35,643 nt of DNA from Brevibacterium rongguiense (lineage in GTDB: Bacteria; Actinomycetota; Actinomycetes; Actinomycetales; Brevibacteriaceae): NCBI RefSeq assembly GCF_009857845.1, contig NZ_WWEQ01000032.1, forward strand, positions 1-35,643, read 5' to 3'. The notes beneath the pieces are model-generated. The model saw only the letters and a program-made list of their open reading frames with translations, was not told the DNA's origin and made no database searches. Position numbers and translations under genes: made by a program. Within the stretch, counting starts at the first letter, position 1. Each line of letters begins with the position of its first letter. This document shows positions 16,499 to 25,327 of this stretch, in pieces.

Positions 16499-19400
16499 TC
16501 ACGCGCTGGCCGCCTCGTCCTCGAGCGGGAGGATCTGGTCGAGGACCTCGGTGCACCAGGCGATGAGCTCGGCGTCCGTGACATCGCGGACGTCGAAGCC
16601 GGTCCCCGCCTTGGGCTTGGGCACGAGGATCGAGCGCACCGCGGGCTTGATGAGCGCCTTGGGGTGGAGCCGCTTGAGGCGGGCGACCTGCCACTCGACG
16701 AGTTCGACGGGCCCGAAGCGGACCATGTTGCCCTGGGCGACGATCTCGGAGACCCCCGAGGCGCGCGCCCGGATGCGCAGGCGCGCGATGTCGGCGAGCA
16801 CCTCGACGGCGGGCGGGTACGGGCCGTAGCGGTCCGTGAGCTCGGCGAGCACCTCGGCGATCTCCGCCTCGCTCGTGGCGGCGGCGAGCTTGCGGTAGGC
16901 CTCGAGGCGCAGCCGCTCGTGCTCGACGTAGTCGACGGGCAGGTGCGCGTCGATGGGCAGCTCGACGCGCATCTCCGGCACCTCCTCCTCGCCCTCGCCC
17001 TTGAAGTTCGCGACGGCCTCGCCCACCATCCGCACGTACAGGTCGAAGCCCACGCCCTCGATGTGGCCGGACTGCTGGCCGCCCAGCAGGTTGCCCGCGC
17101 CGCGGATCTCGAGGTCCTTCATGGCCACCTGCATGCCGGCGCCCAGCTCCGTGTGGGCGGCCAGAGTGGTGAGCCGGTCGTGCGCGGTCTCCGTGAGCTC
17201 CGTGTCCGCGGGATAGAGGAAGTACGCGTAGGCCCGCTCGCGGCCGCGGCCCACGCGCCCGCGCAGCTGGTGAAGCTGGGAGAGGCCGAAGCGGTCGGCG
17301 CGGTCGACGATGAGCGTGTTGGCGTTGGCGATGTCGATGCCCGTCTCCACGATGGTCGTGCACACGAGCACGTCGAAGCGCTTCTCCCAGAAGTCCACGA
17401 TGACCTGCTCGAGGCGCTGCTCGCTCATCTTGCCGTGCGCCACGGCGATCCGCGCCTCGGGCACGAGCTCGGCGAGGTGGGCCGCGACGCGCTCGATGTC
17501 CTGGACGCGGTTGTGGATGTAGAAGACCTGGCCCTCGCGCATGAGCTCGCGCCGGATCGCCGCACTGACCTGGCGGTCCTCGTGCCGGCCCACGTAGGTG
17601 AGGACGGGGTGGCGCTCCTCCGGCGGGGTGGCGAGGGTCGACATCTCCCGGATGCCCGTCACCGCCATCTCCAGCGTGCGGGGGATGGGGGTGGCGCTCA
17701 TCGCGAGCACGTCGACGTTCGTGCGCATCGCCGTGAGCGTCTCCTTGTGCTCGACGCCGAAGCGCTGCTCCTCGTCGATGATGACGAGGCCCAGGTCCTT
17801 GAAGCGCACCTCACCGGAGAGCAGCCGGTGCGTGCCGATGACGAGGTCGACTTTGCCGGCCGCGAGGTTGGCCATGACCTGCTTGCTCTGGGCGGCGGTC
17901 TGGAACCGCGAGAGCGCCGCGACCGTGACGGGGAAGCCCGCGTAGCGCTCGGTGAAGGTCTCGTAGTGCTGCTGGACGAGGAGCGTCGTGGGCACGAGCA
18001 CGGCGACCTGCTTGCCCTCCTGGATGGCCTTGAATGCCGCGCGGACCGCCACCTCGGTCTTGCCGTAGCCCACATCGCCGCTGATGAGGCGGTCCATGGG
18101 CATCTCCTTCTCCATGTCGGCCTTGACCTCGTCGATCGTCGTGAGCTGATCGGGGGTCTCGACGTAGTGGAACGCGTCCTCGAGCTCGCGCTGCCACGGG
18201 GTGTCCGGGCCGAACGCGTGGCCGCGGGTGGCCCGGCGCGCGGAGTACAGGCGCACGAGCTCGCCGGCGATGTCCTTGACGGCCTTGCGCGCCCGCGACT
18301 TCGTCTTCGCCCAGTCCGAGCCGCCCATCTTGTTGAGCGCGGGGTCCTCCCCGCCCACGTAGCGGGTCACCTGGTCGAGCGAATCGGAGGGCACGTAGAG
18401 GCGGTCGCCGGGCTGGCCGCGCTTGGCCGGGGCGTATTCGACGACGAGGTACTCGCGGGTGCGCGCCTGCTCCCCGCGGCCGGTGGTGCGCTGGACGAGC
18501 TCGACGAAGCGGCCCACGCCGTGCTGCTCGTGGACGACGAAGTCGCCCGGGGCCAGATCGAGCGGGTCCACCTGATTGCGCTTGCGCCGCGCGGGCAGCC
18601 GGCGCATGTCGCGCGTCGAGGCGGCGGCGGCCCGGCCGAGCACCTCGGCCTCCGTGAGCACGGCGAGCCCGCGGTCGTCGAAGACGAAGCCCGCGAAGGC
18701 CGCGGCGGTCGTCACCGTGATCGTGGCCGGGGTGCCCGACCCCTCGAGGTCCGGGACGAAGGAGGCGGCGAGCTCGGCCTCGGAGAACACCTCGACGAGG
18801 CGCTCGCCGGGCCCGCGGCCCTCCGTGAGGACGTAGACGGTCCACTCGTCGGCCAGGTGCTGGCGGACATCGGCGAGGACCGCCTCGACGTCGCCGGCGT
18901 AGCCGCGCGGCTGGCGCGCGCCGATCCGACAGATCGTCGCGTCCGGATCCGCGAGCTCCTCGTCGACGGAGAAGCCACCCAGCTCCCACCACGGCAGGCT
19001 CAGCGCCTCGGCGGCCTGGCGCGTCTGAGCCAGCGTGCGGAAGCTCGCGGCGGAGAGGTCGATGGGCACCTGCCCCCCGGAAGCGGCGGTCGTCCACGCG
19101 GCCGCGAGGAACTCATCGGTCGTGGAGACGAGGTCCTCGGCACGCGCGCCGACCTTCTCCGGTGCCGTGATCACAATGCGGGTGGCCGCGGGCAGGCGCG
19201 CGAGCAGGGGCTCCATGCCCTCGGCGAGCACGGGCGCCAGGGACTCCATGCCCTCGACCGCGATGCCGTCGGCGATCTTGAGCAGCATGTCCTGCGCCGC
19301 GGGGACCTGGGAGGCCAGGCTGCGGGCGCGCTCGCGGACCTCGGCGGTGAGCAGCACCTCGCGCACGGGCGGGGCCCACACCTCGACGGGCTCGTCCCCC

Positions 19401-20062
19401 TCGCCGGCGAGGGAGCGCTGGTCGGACACGGAGAAGGGCCGGATCTCGTCGACCTCGTCGCCGAAGAACTCGACGCGCAGCGCATGCGGGGAGGTGGGCG
19501 GGAAGATGTCGAGGATCCCGCCGCGCACGGCGAACTCGCCGCGCCGGGAGACCATGTCCACGCGCGAGTAGGCCAGGCCCGCCAGCCGCTGCGCAAGCGC
19601 GTCGAGCTCCGCCTCGGCGCCCACGCGCAGCTCAACGGGCTCGAGCTCGCCGAGCCCGGTGACGATGGGCTGGAGCACGGCCCGCACGGGGGCGACGACC
19701 ACCGCGAGCTCGCCGCCGGGCCCGGGGTGGGCGAGGCGGCGCAGCACGGACAGGCGCTGGCCCACGGTGTCCGAGCGTGGGGAGAGCCGCTCGTGCGGCA
19801 GCGTCTCCCAGCTGGGGAAGACCGCGACCGCGGCGGCGGGGAGGTGGTCGGACAGGGCTGCGGCCAGTTCCTCGGCCTCGCGCCCCGTCGCCGTCACGGC
19901 GAGCACCGGGCCGGATTCGCTGGCGCCGGCGATGAGCGAGGGCCACAGGCCCTTGACGGCATCGACCGTGCCGCCGGGCGCACCGGGCTGCGCCAGCGCG
20001 GCGCGGGCGGCGGCGACATCGGGGAACTGGGACAGCGTCTGGGTGATTGCGCTCAGGGACAC
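16499..20062 (-). CDS. mfd: Transcription-repair coupling factor Mfd
   Basis: A 1187-residue DNA translocase that removes stalled RNA polymerase and recruits UvrA. The order is a UvrB-homology module (SLIAGASESGPVLAVTATGR, DVVSTT-like segments and SRRGEFAVRGGILDIFPPTS), an RNA-polymerase-interacting CarD-like domain (LAPGDFVVHEQHGVGRFVEL then YAPAKRGQPGDRLYVPSDSL), and a RecG-like helicase. The helicase has Walker A GDVGYGKTEVAVRAAF (~660), LVIGTHRLL, DEEQ in VIIDEEQRFGV (~762), MSATPIPRTLEMA, and the TRG-like FGLSQLHQLRGRVGRG. GTG 20062 is chosen because TAGACT lies 7 nt upstream; the open frame beyond it runs into the divergent rhomboid gene's promoter. Confidence 0.96.
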   Translation of the reverse strand: MSLSAITQTLSQFPDVAAARAALAQPGAPGGTVDAVKGLWPSLIAGASESGPVLAVTATGREAEELAAALSDHLPAAAVAVFPSWETLPHERLSPRSDTVGQRLSVLRRLAHPGPGGELAVVVAPVRAVLQPIVTGLGELEPVELRVGAEAELDALAQRLAGLAYSRVDMVSRRGEFAVRGGILDIFPPTSPHALRVEFFGDEVDEIRPFSVSDQRSLAGEGDEPVEVWAPPVREVLLTAEVRERARSLASQVPAAQDMLLKIADGIAVEGMESLAPVLAEGMEPLLARLPAATRIVITAPEKVGARAEDLVSTTDEFLAAAWTTAASGGQVPIDLSAASFRTLAQTRQAAEALSLPWWELGGFSVDEELADPDATICRIGARQPRGYAGDVEAVLADVRQHLADEWTVYVLTEGRGPGERLVEVFSEAELAASFVPDLEGSGTPATITVTTAAAFAGFVFDDRGLAVLTEAEVLGRAAAASTRDMRRLPARRKRNQVDPLDLAPGDFVVHEQHGVGRFVELVQRTTGRGEQARTREYLVVEYAPAKRGQPGDRLYVPSDSLDQVTRYVGGEDPALNKMGGSDWAKTKSRARKAVKDIAGELVRLYSARRATRGHAFGPDTPWQRELEDAFHYVETPDQLTTIDEVKADMEKEMPMDRLISGDVGYGKTEVAVRAAFKAIQEGKQVAVLVPTTLLVQQHYETFTERYAGFPVTVAALSRFQTAAQSKQVMANLAAGKVDLVIGTHRLLSGEVRFKDLGLVIIDEEQRFGVEHKETLTAMRTNVDVLAMSATPIPRTLEMAVTGIREMSTLATPPEERHPVLTYVGRHEDRQVSAAIRRELMREGQVFYIHNRVQDIERVAAHLAELVPEARIAVAHGKMSEQRLEQVIVDFWEKRFDVLVCTTIVETGIDIANANTLIVDRADRFGLSQLHQLRGRVGRGRERAYAYFLYPADTELTETAHDRLTTLAAHTELGAGMQVAMKDLEIRGAGNLLGGQQSGHIEGVGFDLYVRMVGEAVANFKGEGEEEVPEMRVELPIDAHLPVDYVEHERLRLEAYRKLAAATSEAEIAEVLAELTDRYGPYPPAVEVLADIARLRIRARASGVSEIVAQGNMVRFGPVELVEWQVARLKRLHPKALIKPAVRSILVPKPKAGTGFDVRDVTDAELIAWCTEVLDQILPLEDEAASA

Positions 20063-20069
20063 GGCGAGC

Positions 20070-20075
20070 AGTCTA
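20070..20075 (-). promoter_or_regulatory. Candidate -10 box (leaderless) for mfd
   Basis: TAGACT on the minus strand lies 7 nt upstream of the GTG start. It fixes the choice of start in a frame that stays open much further. Confidence 0.5.
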
Positions 20076-20146
20076 CCCACCCGCCGCGGGGCGCCGCGGC
20101 CGGCGGGAGGACGCTGCGGGCACAGTCGGCCATCAGGCTCGCCTGC

Positions 20147-20152
20147 CATGCT
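20147..20152 (+). promoter_or_regulatory. Candidate -10 box (leaderless) for the rhomboid gene
   Basis: CATGCT lies 6 nt upstream of the ATG at 20159. The divergent mfd promoter lies 72 nt away. Confidence 0.35.
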
Positions 20153-20158
20153 GGCGCC

Positions 20159-20824
20159 ATGGGATACCCGCAGCCCCCGCCGCCCGCCGCACCGCGGCAC
20201 CGTCCCCTGGGCCGCCTGGCCTCCCCGCTCGCCCTGCTGGCGCTCATGTGGCTCATCCGGGTGCTCGACTCGGTACTGCCGGGCTCATTCAACGGGCTGG
20301 CCCAGCACGCGTGGAATCCCGCGACGCTGCTCGGGATCTTCGCCTCCCCGCTCCTGCACAGCAGCTGGGCCCACCTCATCGCCAACACCGTGCCCTTCCT
20401 CATCCTCGGCTGCCTCGTCGCGGCGCAGGGCACTGCCCGCTTCTGGTACGTCACGCTCGTGGCCACCGTGAGCGCGGGCCTGGGCGCCTTCGTCCTCGCC
20501 CTGCCGGGCACCGTCACCGTGGGCGCCTCCGGCCTGGTGTTCGGCTACTTCGGCTACCTGCTGGCCTCCGCGGTGTCTGCCGCCGGCTGGGCGCAGCGGC
20601 TGCTGCAGGGCGGCGTCGCCCTGCTCGTCGCCGCGGTCTTCGGCGCCTCGATGCTCACGGGCCTCATCCCCCGCGCCGACGGCATCTCCTGGCAGGCCCA
20701 CCTGTGCGGGGCGGCCGGCGGCGTGCTCGCGGCGTGGTGGATCAGACACCGCCGAGGCCCTCGGCGCCAGGGACCCGCGGACCTAGACTGGAGCGAGCAC
20801 GGCGCACGCGGCCGGCTGGGCTGA
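20159..20824 (+). CDS. Rhomboid family intramembrane serine protease
   Basis: A 221-residue protease in the cell membrane with six hydrophobic segments after a Pro-rich N-terminus. HLIANTVPFLILG (72-84) is the conserved HxxxN region of helix 2. The catalytic Ser124 lies in VTVGASGLVFGYFGYL and the catalytic His181 in SWQAHLCGAAGGVLAAWW, so the Ser-His dyad is intact. The C-terminal ~25 residues are basic and polar. It diverges from mfd and is followed by a hairpin before poxB. The substrate is unknown. Confidence 0.92.
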   Translation: MGYPQPPPPAAPRHRPLGRLASPLALLALMWLIRVLDSVLPGSFNGLAQHAWNPATLLGIFASPLLHSSWAHLIANTVPFLILGCLVAAQGTARFWYVTLVATVSAGLGAFVLALPGTVTVGASGLVFGYFGYLLASAVSAAGWAQRLLQGGVALLVAAVFGASMLTGLIPRADGISWQAHLCGAAGGVLAAWWIRHRRGPRRQGPADLDWSEHGARGRLG

Positions 20825-20827
20825 GCC

Positions 20828-20844
20828 CCCGCCCTGAGGGCGGG
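20828..20844 (+). terminator. Hairpin after the rhomboid gene
   Basis: CCCGCCC-TGA-GGGCGGG begins 3 nt after the stop codon (7-bp stem, 3-nt loop). It would reduce read-through into poxB. Confidence 0.6.
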
Positions 20845-20897
20845 AGGCGGCCCGCCGCGGTGCGACAACCCCGAACCCGACCTGAGGAGCGCGGCCC

Positions 20898-22622
20898 ATG
20901 GCCACCATCGCAGAAGACATCGTCGCAACCCTGCGCGCATCGGGGGTGAAGCGCGTATACGGCCTGCCCGGCGATTCGCTCAACGGCTTCACCGACGCGC
21001 TGCGCCTCGACGGCACGATCGAGTGGGTCCACGTCCGCCACGAGGAGTCCGCGGCGTTCGCCGCCTCCGCCGATGCCGCGCTGACCAACGAGCTCGCGGT
21101 CTGCGCGGGCTCGTGCGGCCCGGGCAACCTCCACTTCATCAACGGCCTCTACGACGCCCACCGCTCCCGCGTGCCGGTCCTCGCGATCGCCGCGCACATC
21201 CCCTCGAGCGAGATCGGCAGCCAGTACTTCCAGGAGACCAATCCCATGGAGCTGTTCCGCGACTGCTCCGTCTTCGCCGAGCAGGTCCAGGTGGCCGAGC
21301 AGATGCCGCGCCTGCTCAGCATCGCGATGCGCGAGGCGATCGAGCGCCAGGGCCCCGCCGTCCTCGTCATCCCCGGCGACATCGCCCTCCAGGAGGGCCA
21401 GGCGAAGGAGCCCCTGAGCATCCGGCCCACCCACTCGACCACCACCCCGGTGCCGAGCGAGCTCGACCGGGCCGCCGGCGTCCTCGACGCCTCGGCGAAG
21501 GTCACGATCCTCGCGGGCGCCGGCTGCGAGGGCGCCCACGACGAGCTCGTCGCGCTCGCCGGGCACCTGCAGGCGCCGGTCGTCCACGCCCTGCGCGGCA
21601 AGGAGTTCGTCGAGTACGACAACCCCTACGACGTGGGCATGACCGGACTGCTCGGCTTCTCCTCCGGCTACCACGCGATGCAGGACTGCGATGTCCTCCT
21701 CATGCTCGGCACCGACCTGCCCTACCAGCAGTTCTACCCCAAGCACGCGAAGGTCATCCAGGTCGACATCCGGGGTGAGAACATCGGCCGGCGCACGCCG
21801 GTGGACGTCGCGCTCGTGGGCGATGTGAAGTCCACGGCGGCCGCGCTGCAGGCCCGCACGGCCCAGAAGACGAACAGCAAGCACCTCGACGCGATGCTCA
21901 AGCACTACCGAAAGACGCGCTCGAAGCTCGACGAGCTCGCCACGCCCAGCCGCGGTTCGCGGGCCATCCACCCGCAGTACCTCACCCGCCTGCTCGACGA
22001 GGCGGCCAGCGACGACGCGGTGTTCATCCCCGACGTCGGCTCCCCGGTGGTGTGGGCCGCCCGCTATCTCACGATGAATGGGCGCCGGCGGCTCATCGGC
22101 TCGTTCGTGCACGGCTCGATGGCCAACGCGCTGCCGCAGGGCCTCGGCGCCCAGAAGGCGTATCCGGGCCGGCAGGTCATCGCGATGGCCGGCGACGGTG
22201 GCCTCACGATGCTCATGGGCGACCTCGTCTCGCTCGTGCAGAACGGCGCGCCGCTCAAGGTCGTCGTCTACAACAACTCCTCGCTCAACTTCGTCGAGCT
22301 GGAGATGAAGGCGGCCGGCTTCGTCACGTACGGCACGGACCTCGCCAATCCGAACTTCGCCCACGTCGCGGAGTCCACCGGGCTGCTGGGCATCCGCGTG
22401 GAGAAGTCCAAGGACCTACCGGCCGCGGTCGAGCGCTTCCTCGCCCACGACGGCCCCGCCGTGCTCGACGTCGTCACGGAGCGCCAGGAGATGTCGATGC
22501 CGCCGGCCGTCACGGCCGAGCAGGCGAAGGGCTTCGCCCTCTACGCCATCCGCACGGTGATGTCCGGCAAGGGCGACGAGCTCGTCGACCTCGCCCGGGC
22601 CAACGCGCGCCAGATCCTCTGA
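20898..22622 (+). CDS. poxB: Pyruvate dehydrogenase (quinone)/pyruvate oxidase, ThDP-dependent
   Basis: A 574-residue flavoenzyme that oxidises pyruvate to acetate and CO2 and passes electrons to quinone at the membrane. GAGGAG lies 8 nt before the ATG. The N-terminal Pyr domain has RVYGLPGDSLNGFTDAL, the activating Glu in VRHEESAAFAASADA, and CAGSCGPGNLHFINGLYDAH. The central FAD-binding domain has ILAGAGCEGAHDEL. The C-terminal PP domain has the ThDP motif GDGGLTMLMGDLVSLV (~432) through to VVYNNSSLNFVE. The C-terminal ~25 residues (YAIRTVMSGKGDELVDLARA) resemble the lipid-activated tail of PoxB. It and NDH-2 both feed the quinone pool. Confidence 0.93.
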   Translation: MATIAEDIVATLRASGVKRVYGLPGDSLNGFTDALRLDGTIEWVHVRHEESAAFAASADAALTNELAVCAGSCGPGNLHFINGLYDAHRSRVPVLAIAAHIPSSEIGSQYFQETNPMELFRDCSVFAEQVQVAEQMPRLLSIAMREAIERQGPAVLVIPGDIALQEGQAKEPLSIRPTHSTTTPVPSELDRAAGVLDASAKVTILAGAGCEGAHDELVALAGHLQAPVVHALRGKEFVEYDNPYDVGMTGLLGFSSGYHAMQDCDVLLMLGTDLPYQQFYPKHAKVIQVDIRGENIGRRTPVDVALVGDVKSTAAALQARTAQKTNSKHLDAMLKHYRKTRSKLDELATPSRGSRAIHPQYLTRLLDEAASDDAVFIPDVGSPVVWAARYLTMNGRRRLIGSFVHGSMANALPQGLGAQKAYPGRQVIAMAGDGGLTMLMGDLVSLVQNGAPLKVVVYNNSSLNFVELEMKAAGFVTYGTDLANPNFAHVAESTGLLGIRVEKSKDLPAAVERFLAHDGPAVLDVVTERQEMSMPPAVTAEQAKGFALYAIRTVMSGKGDELVDLARANARQIL

Positions 22623-22631
22623 GCCCTGCCC

Positions 22632-22661
22632 GCCCGCGCCTCGGGCGCCCGAGGCGCGGGC
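22632..22661. terminator. Bidirectional terminator between poxB and pth
   Basis: GCCCGCGCCTCGGGC is followed at once by its exact reverse complement GCCCGAGGCGCGGGC. It sits 9 nt after the poxB stop, between convergent genes. Confidence 0.8.
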
Positions 22662-22727
22662 CGGGTTCCGCGCAACCGCTCGCGGCGGGGACGCGGGCGG
22701 CACTGGAGCGCCGGCGGCGCGGCGGGC

Positions 22728-23318
22728 TCAGCGGGAGTGCCAGCGCTGCTGGGTTGCCTCGAGCCCGTCGGCCAGGAGCTCCTCGAGCGCATCGGCGAGC
22801 TCGCCCACGAAGATCGGCAGGGTCTGCTGCTCGCCGGCGCTGAAGCGCTGGAGCACGAAGTCCGCGGTGTCCATGCGCCCGGGCGGGCGCCCCACCCCCG
22901 CGCGCAGGCGCAGGTAGTCCTTCGTGCCGAGTGCCTGGGTGAGGGAGCGCAGCCCGTTGTGGCCGCCTTCTCCCCCGCCCAGCTTGAGGCGGATCGCCTC
23001 GAAGGGCAGGTCGACGTCGTCGTGGATGGCCACAACGCGCTCGGGCGGCACGGAGTAGAACTTCGCGAGCTGTGCGATCGGCGGCCCGGAGACGTTCATG
23101 TACGTGAGCGGCTTGACCAGCACCGCCCGCGGCCCGGGCACGCCGCCGCGGGCGCCCACGCGCTCGACGGCGGCGACGACGCGGGCCTTCGTGCTCGTGA
23201 GACGGCCGCCGGCCCGATGGACGAGCTCGTCGATGACGAGCTGGCCGATGCTGTGGCGCGTGCCCTCGTACTGCCGGCCCGGATTGCCCAGGCCCGCGAT
23301 GAGCCAGGTCTCGGCCAT
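22728..23318 (-). CDS. pth: Peptidyl-tRNA hydrolase
   Basis: A 196-residue cytosolic enzyme that frees tRNA from stalled peptidyl-tRNA. Catalytic and binding residues are present: Asn12 in GLGNPGRQY, His22 in TRHSIGQ, Asn75 in TYMNVSG, Asp100 in IHDDVDLP and Asn121 in GGHNGLRS. The usual RHNVG reads RHSIG, a mild change beside the catalytic His. Length is normal. GAGGAGG precedes the ATG. It lies downstream of the L25 gene on the same strand, separated by a strong hairpin, a common bacterial neighbourhood. Confidence 0.96.
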   Translation of the reverse strand: MAETWLIAGLGNPGRQYEGTRHSIGQLVIDELVHRAGGRLTSTKARVVAAVERVGARGGVPGPRAVLVKPLTYMNVSGPPIAQLAKFYSVPPERVVAIHDDVDLPFEAIRLKLGGGEGGHNGLRSLTQALGTKDYLRLRAGVGRPPGRMDTADFVLQRFSAGEQQTLPIFVGELADALEELLADGLEATQQRWHSR

Positions 23319-23349
23319 GGGGTCCTCCTCGATCGTGGTCGCATACGGG

Positions 23350-23380
23350 CGCAGGCCCCGGACGGCGTCCGGGGCCTGCG
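23350..23380 (-). terminator. Terminator between the L25 gene and pth
   Basis: CGCAGGCCCCGGAC pairs perfectly with GTCCGGGGCCTGCG around GGC (14-bp stem), 49 nt after the L25 stop. Confidence 0.8.
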
Positions 23381-23429
23381 TGCTGCGCGGGCTGCGCCGC
23401 GGGCTGCGGGGCGAGTGCCCCGCAGGGGC

Positions 23430-24116
23430 TCACTCCTGCTCGGAGTCGCCCTCGGAGGCCTCGGAGTCGCCCTCCGAGCCCTCCTCGCCCTCGGCCGCGG
23501 CCTCGTCGGACTCGGCCTCGGCGCCCTCTTCGACGGCGTCGGTCTCGAGCTCGGCCTCGAGCTGCTCCTCGGAGAGCTCGGCGGAGACGTTGACGACGAG
23601 CAGCTCCGGATCGGAGACGAGGGTGACGCCGCTGGGCAGCGCGACCTCGCTCGCGTAGACGTGCTCGCCCACCTCGCGGCCCTCGACGGAGATCTCGAAG
23701 GACTCGGGGATCTGCGTCGGGTCGGCCTCGACGGTGAGCGTCTGGTTGTCCACGGACACGAGGGTGCCCGGGGCGGCCTCGCCCTCGACGACGACGGGGA
23801 TGTCGACCTCGATCTTCTGGCCGCGCTTGACGATGATGAGGTCCACGTGCTCGATGAACCGGCGGATCGGCTCGCGCTGCACATCGCGGGCGATGGCGAG
23901 CTGCTTGTCGCCGGTGTCCTCGTTGACGATCTCGAGGAGGGCGTTGGGGTTCTTCAGCGCCATCATGGTGGCGTGGCCCTCGAGGGTGAGGTGCGCGGGC
24001 GCCTCGCCGTGGCCATAGAGGACGGCGGGGATGCGGGATTCGCGGCGGACGCGGCGGGCGGCGCCCTTGCCGAACTCGTCGCGGTTCTTCGCCTTGAGCT
24101 CGATGTTGTCGGCCAT
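23430..24116 (-). CDS. rplY: 50S ribosomal protein L25/general stress protein Ctc
   Basis: A 228-residue 5S-rRNA-binding ribosomal protein of the long Ctc type. The N-terminal L25 domain (~1-95) has KAKNRDEFGKGAARRVRRES, IPAVLYGHGEAP and a closing QREPIRRFIEHVDLIIV. The C-terminal beta domain (~96-190) has GEAAPGTLVSVDNQTLTVEA and SVEGREVGEHVYASEVALPS. The last ~40 residues are almost purely acidic/Ser/Ala (EEGSEGDSEASEGDSEQE), a long low-complexity tail. AGGAGA precedes the ATG at 24116. It has its own upstream gap after the prs terminator. Confidence 0.95.
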   Translation of the reverse strand: MADNIELKAKNRDEFGKGAARRVRRESRIPAVLYGHGEAPAHLTLEGHATMMALKNPNALLEIVNEDTGDKQLAIARDVQREPIRRFIEHVDLIIVKRGQKIEVDIPVVVEGEAAPGTLVSVDNQTLTVEADPTQIPESFEISVEGREVGEHVYASEVALPSGVTLVSDPELLVVNVSAELSEEQLEAELETDAVEEGAEAESDEAAAEGEEGSEGDSEASEGDSEQE

Positions 24117-24273
24117 GGGTTCTCCTTTGCTCTTCTGCTGGCGCTCGGGACGAGCGCTTCGCCGCGGCGCGCGCGACTCGCAGGCACGCACGAGCGCGCC
24201 GGGAGAACCGCGTCGATCACGGAGAGCCGGGCAGCCGGCCTCCCTCGCCGAGGCAACGCCTCATGCTAGCGCG

Positions 24274-24310
24274 CCGCGGGCCCCGCACGCCAGTCGTGCG
24301 GGGCCCGCGG
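24274..24310 (-). terminator. Terminator downstream of prs
   Basis: CCGCGGGCCCCGCAC pairs perfectly with GTGCGGGGCCCGCGG around a 7-nt loop (15-bp stem), 42 nt after the prs stop. The remaining ~155 nt up to the L25 start would hold that gene's promoter; I see no clear boxes. Confidence 0.8.
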
Positions 24311-24351
24311 CGGGGCCGCCGTGCCCGGCAGCCGGGCGGCGGCGGGAGGGC

Positions 24352-25323
24352 TCAGAGGTTGAACAGGCTGGTCACGGACCCGTCCTCGAACACCTCGTGC
24401 ACGGCGCGGGCCAGCAGCGGGGCAATCGAGAGGATCGTGAGCTTGTCGAACTTCTTGTCCTCGGGCAGCGGCAGCGTGTTCGTCACGATGACCTCGCTGG
24501 CCACGGAGTTCTTCAGCCGCTCGACGGCCGGGCCGGAGAACACGGCGTGGGTGGCGACGATGACAACACCCGTGGCGCCGGCGTCCATGCACGCCTCGGC
24601 GGCCTGGACGATCGTGCCGCCGGTGTCGATCATGTCGTCGACGAGCACGCAGGTGCGGCCCTCGACCTCGCCCACGACGCGGTTGGCCTTCGTCTGGTTG
24701 GGCCGGTCGATGTCGCGGGTCTTGTGGATGAAGGCCAGCGGCACCCCGCCCAGGGTCTCCGACCAGTTCTCCGCCACCTTGATGCGCCCGGCGTCCGGGG
24801 ACACGACGGCCAGCTTGCCCGGGTAGTTGCGCTTGACGTAGTCGGCGAGGATCGGCAGCGCCACGAGGTGGTCGACGGGGCCGTCGAAGAACCCCTGGAT
24901 CTGCGCGGTGTGCAGGTCGACCGTGATGATCCGGTCCGCCCCCGCGGTGCGGTAGAGGTCCGCGACGAGGCGGGCCGAGATGGGCTCGCGCCCGCGGTGC
25001 TTCTTGTCCTGGCGCGCGTAGGGGAAGAACGGCGCGATGACGGTGATCCGCTTGGCCGAGGCGCGCTTGAGCGCGTCGACCATGATGAGCTGCTCCATGA
25101 GCCACTCGTTGATGGGCGCGCAGTGGGACTGCATGACGAAGACGTCGCAGCCGCGCACGGACTCGGAGAACCGGACGTAGATCTCGCCGTTGGCGAAGTT
25201 GTAGGCGTCCGTGGGCAGCAGATCGGTGCCGAGGCTTTCGGCGACCTGTTCGGCCAGCTCCAGGTTGGCGCGCCCGGTGACGAGGACGAGCTTCTTCTCG
25301 CCTGCGGTGGTAATCGCGTTCAC
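24352..25323 (-). CDS. prs: Ribose-phosphate pyrophosphokinase
   Basis: A 323-residue enzyme that makes PRPP from ribose 5-phosphate and ATP, for purine, pyrimidine, His and Trp synthesis. GTG 25323 is chosen: AGGAG lies 10 nt upstream and the protein then begins VNAITTAGEKKLVLVTG as usual in actinomycetes. The in-frame ATG 25347 would overlap glmU and has no good ribosome binding site. Key parts are FANGEIYVRF, the ATP-binding FFPYARQDKKHRGREPISAR, the metal site VDLHTAQIQGFFDGPVDHL, the flexible loop KTRDIDRPNQTKANRVVGEV, and the PRPP loop VLVDDMIDTGGTI. It lies 4 nt after glmU, a conserved operon pair. Confidence 0.96.
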   Translation of the reverse strand: MNAITTAGEKKLVLVTGRANLELAEQVAESLGTDLLPTDAYNFANGEIYVRFSESVRGCDVFVMQSHCAPINEWLMEQLIMVDALKRASAKRITVIAPFFPYARQDKKHRGREPISARLVADLYRTAGADRIITVDLHTAQIQGFFDGPVDHLVALPILADYVKRNYPGKLAVVSPDAGRIKVAENWSETLGGVPLAFIHKTRDIDRPNQTKANRVVGEVEGRTCVLVDDMIDTGGTIVQAAEACMDAGATGVVIVATHAVFSGPAVERLKNSVASEVIVTNTLPLPEDKKFDKLTILSIAPLLARAVHEVFEDGSVTSLFNL

Positions 25324-25327
25324 GCGC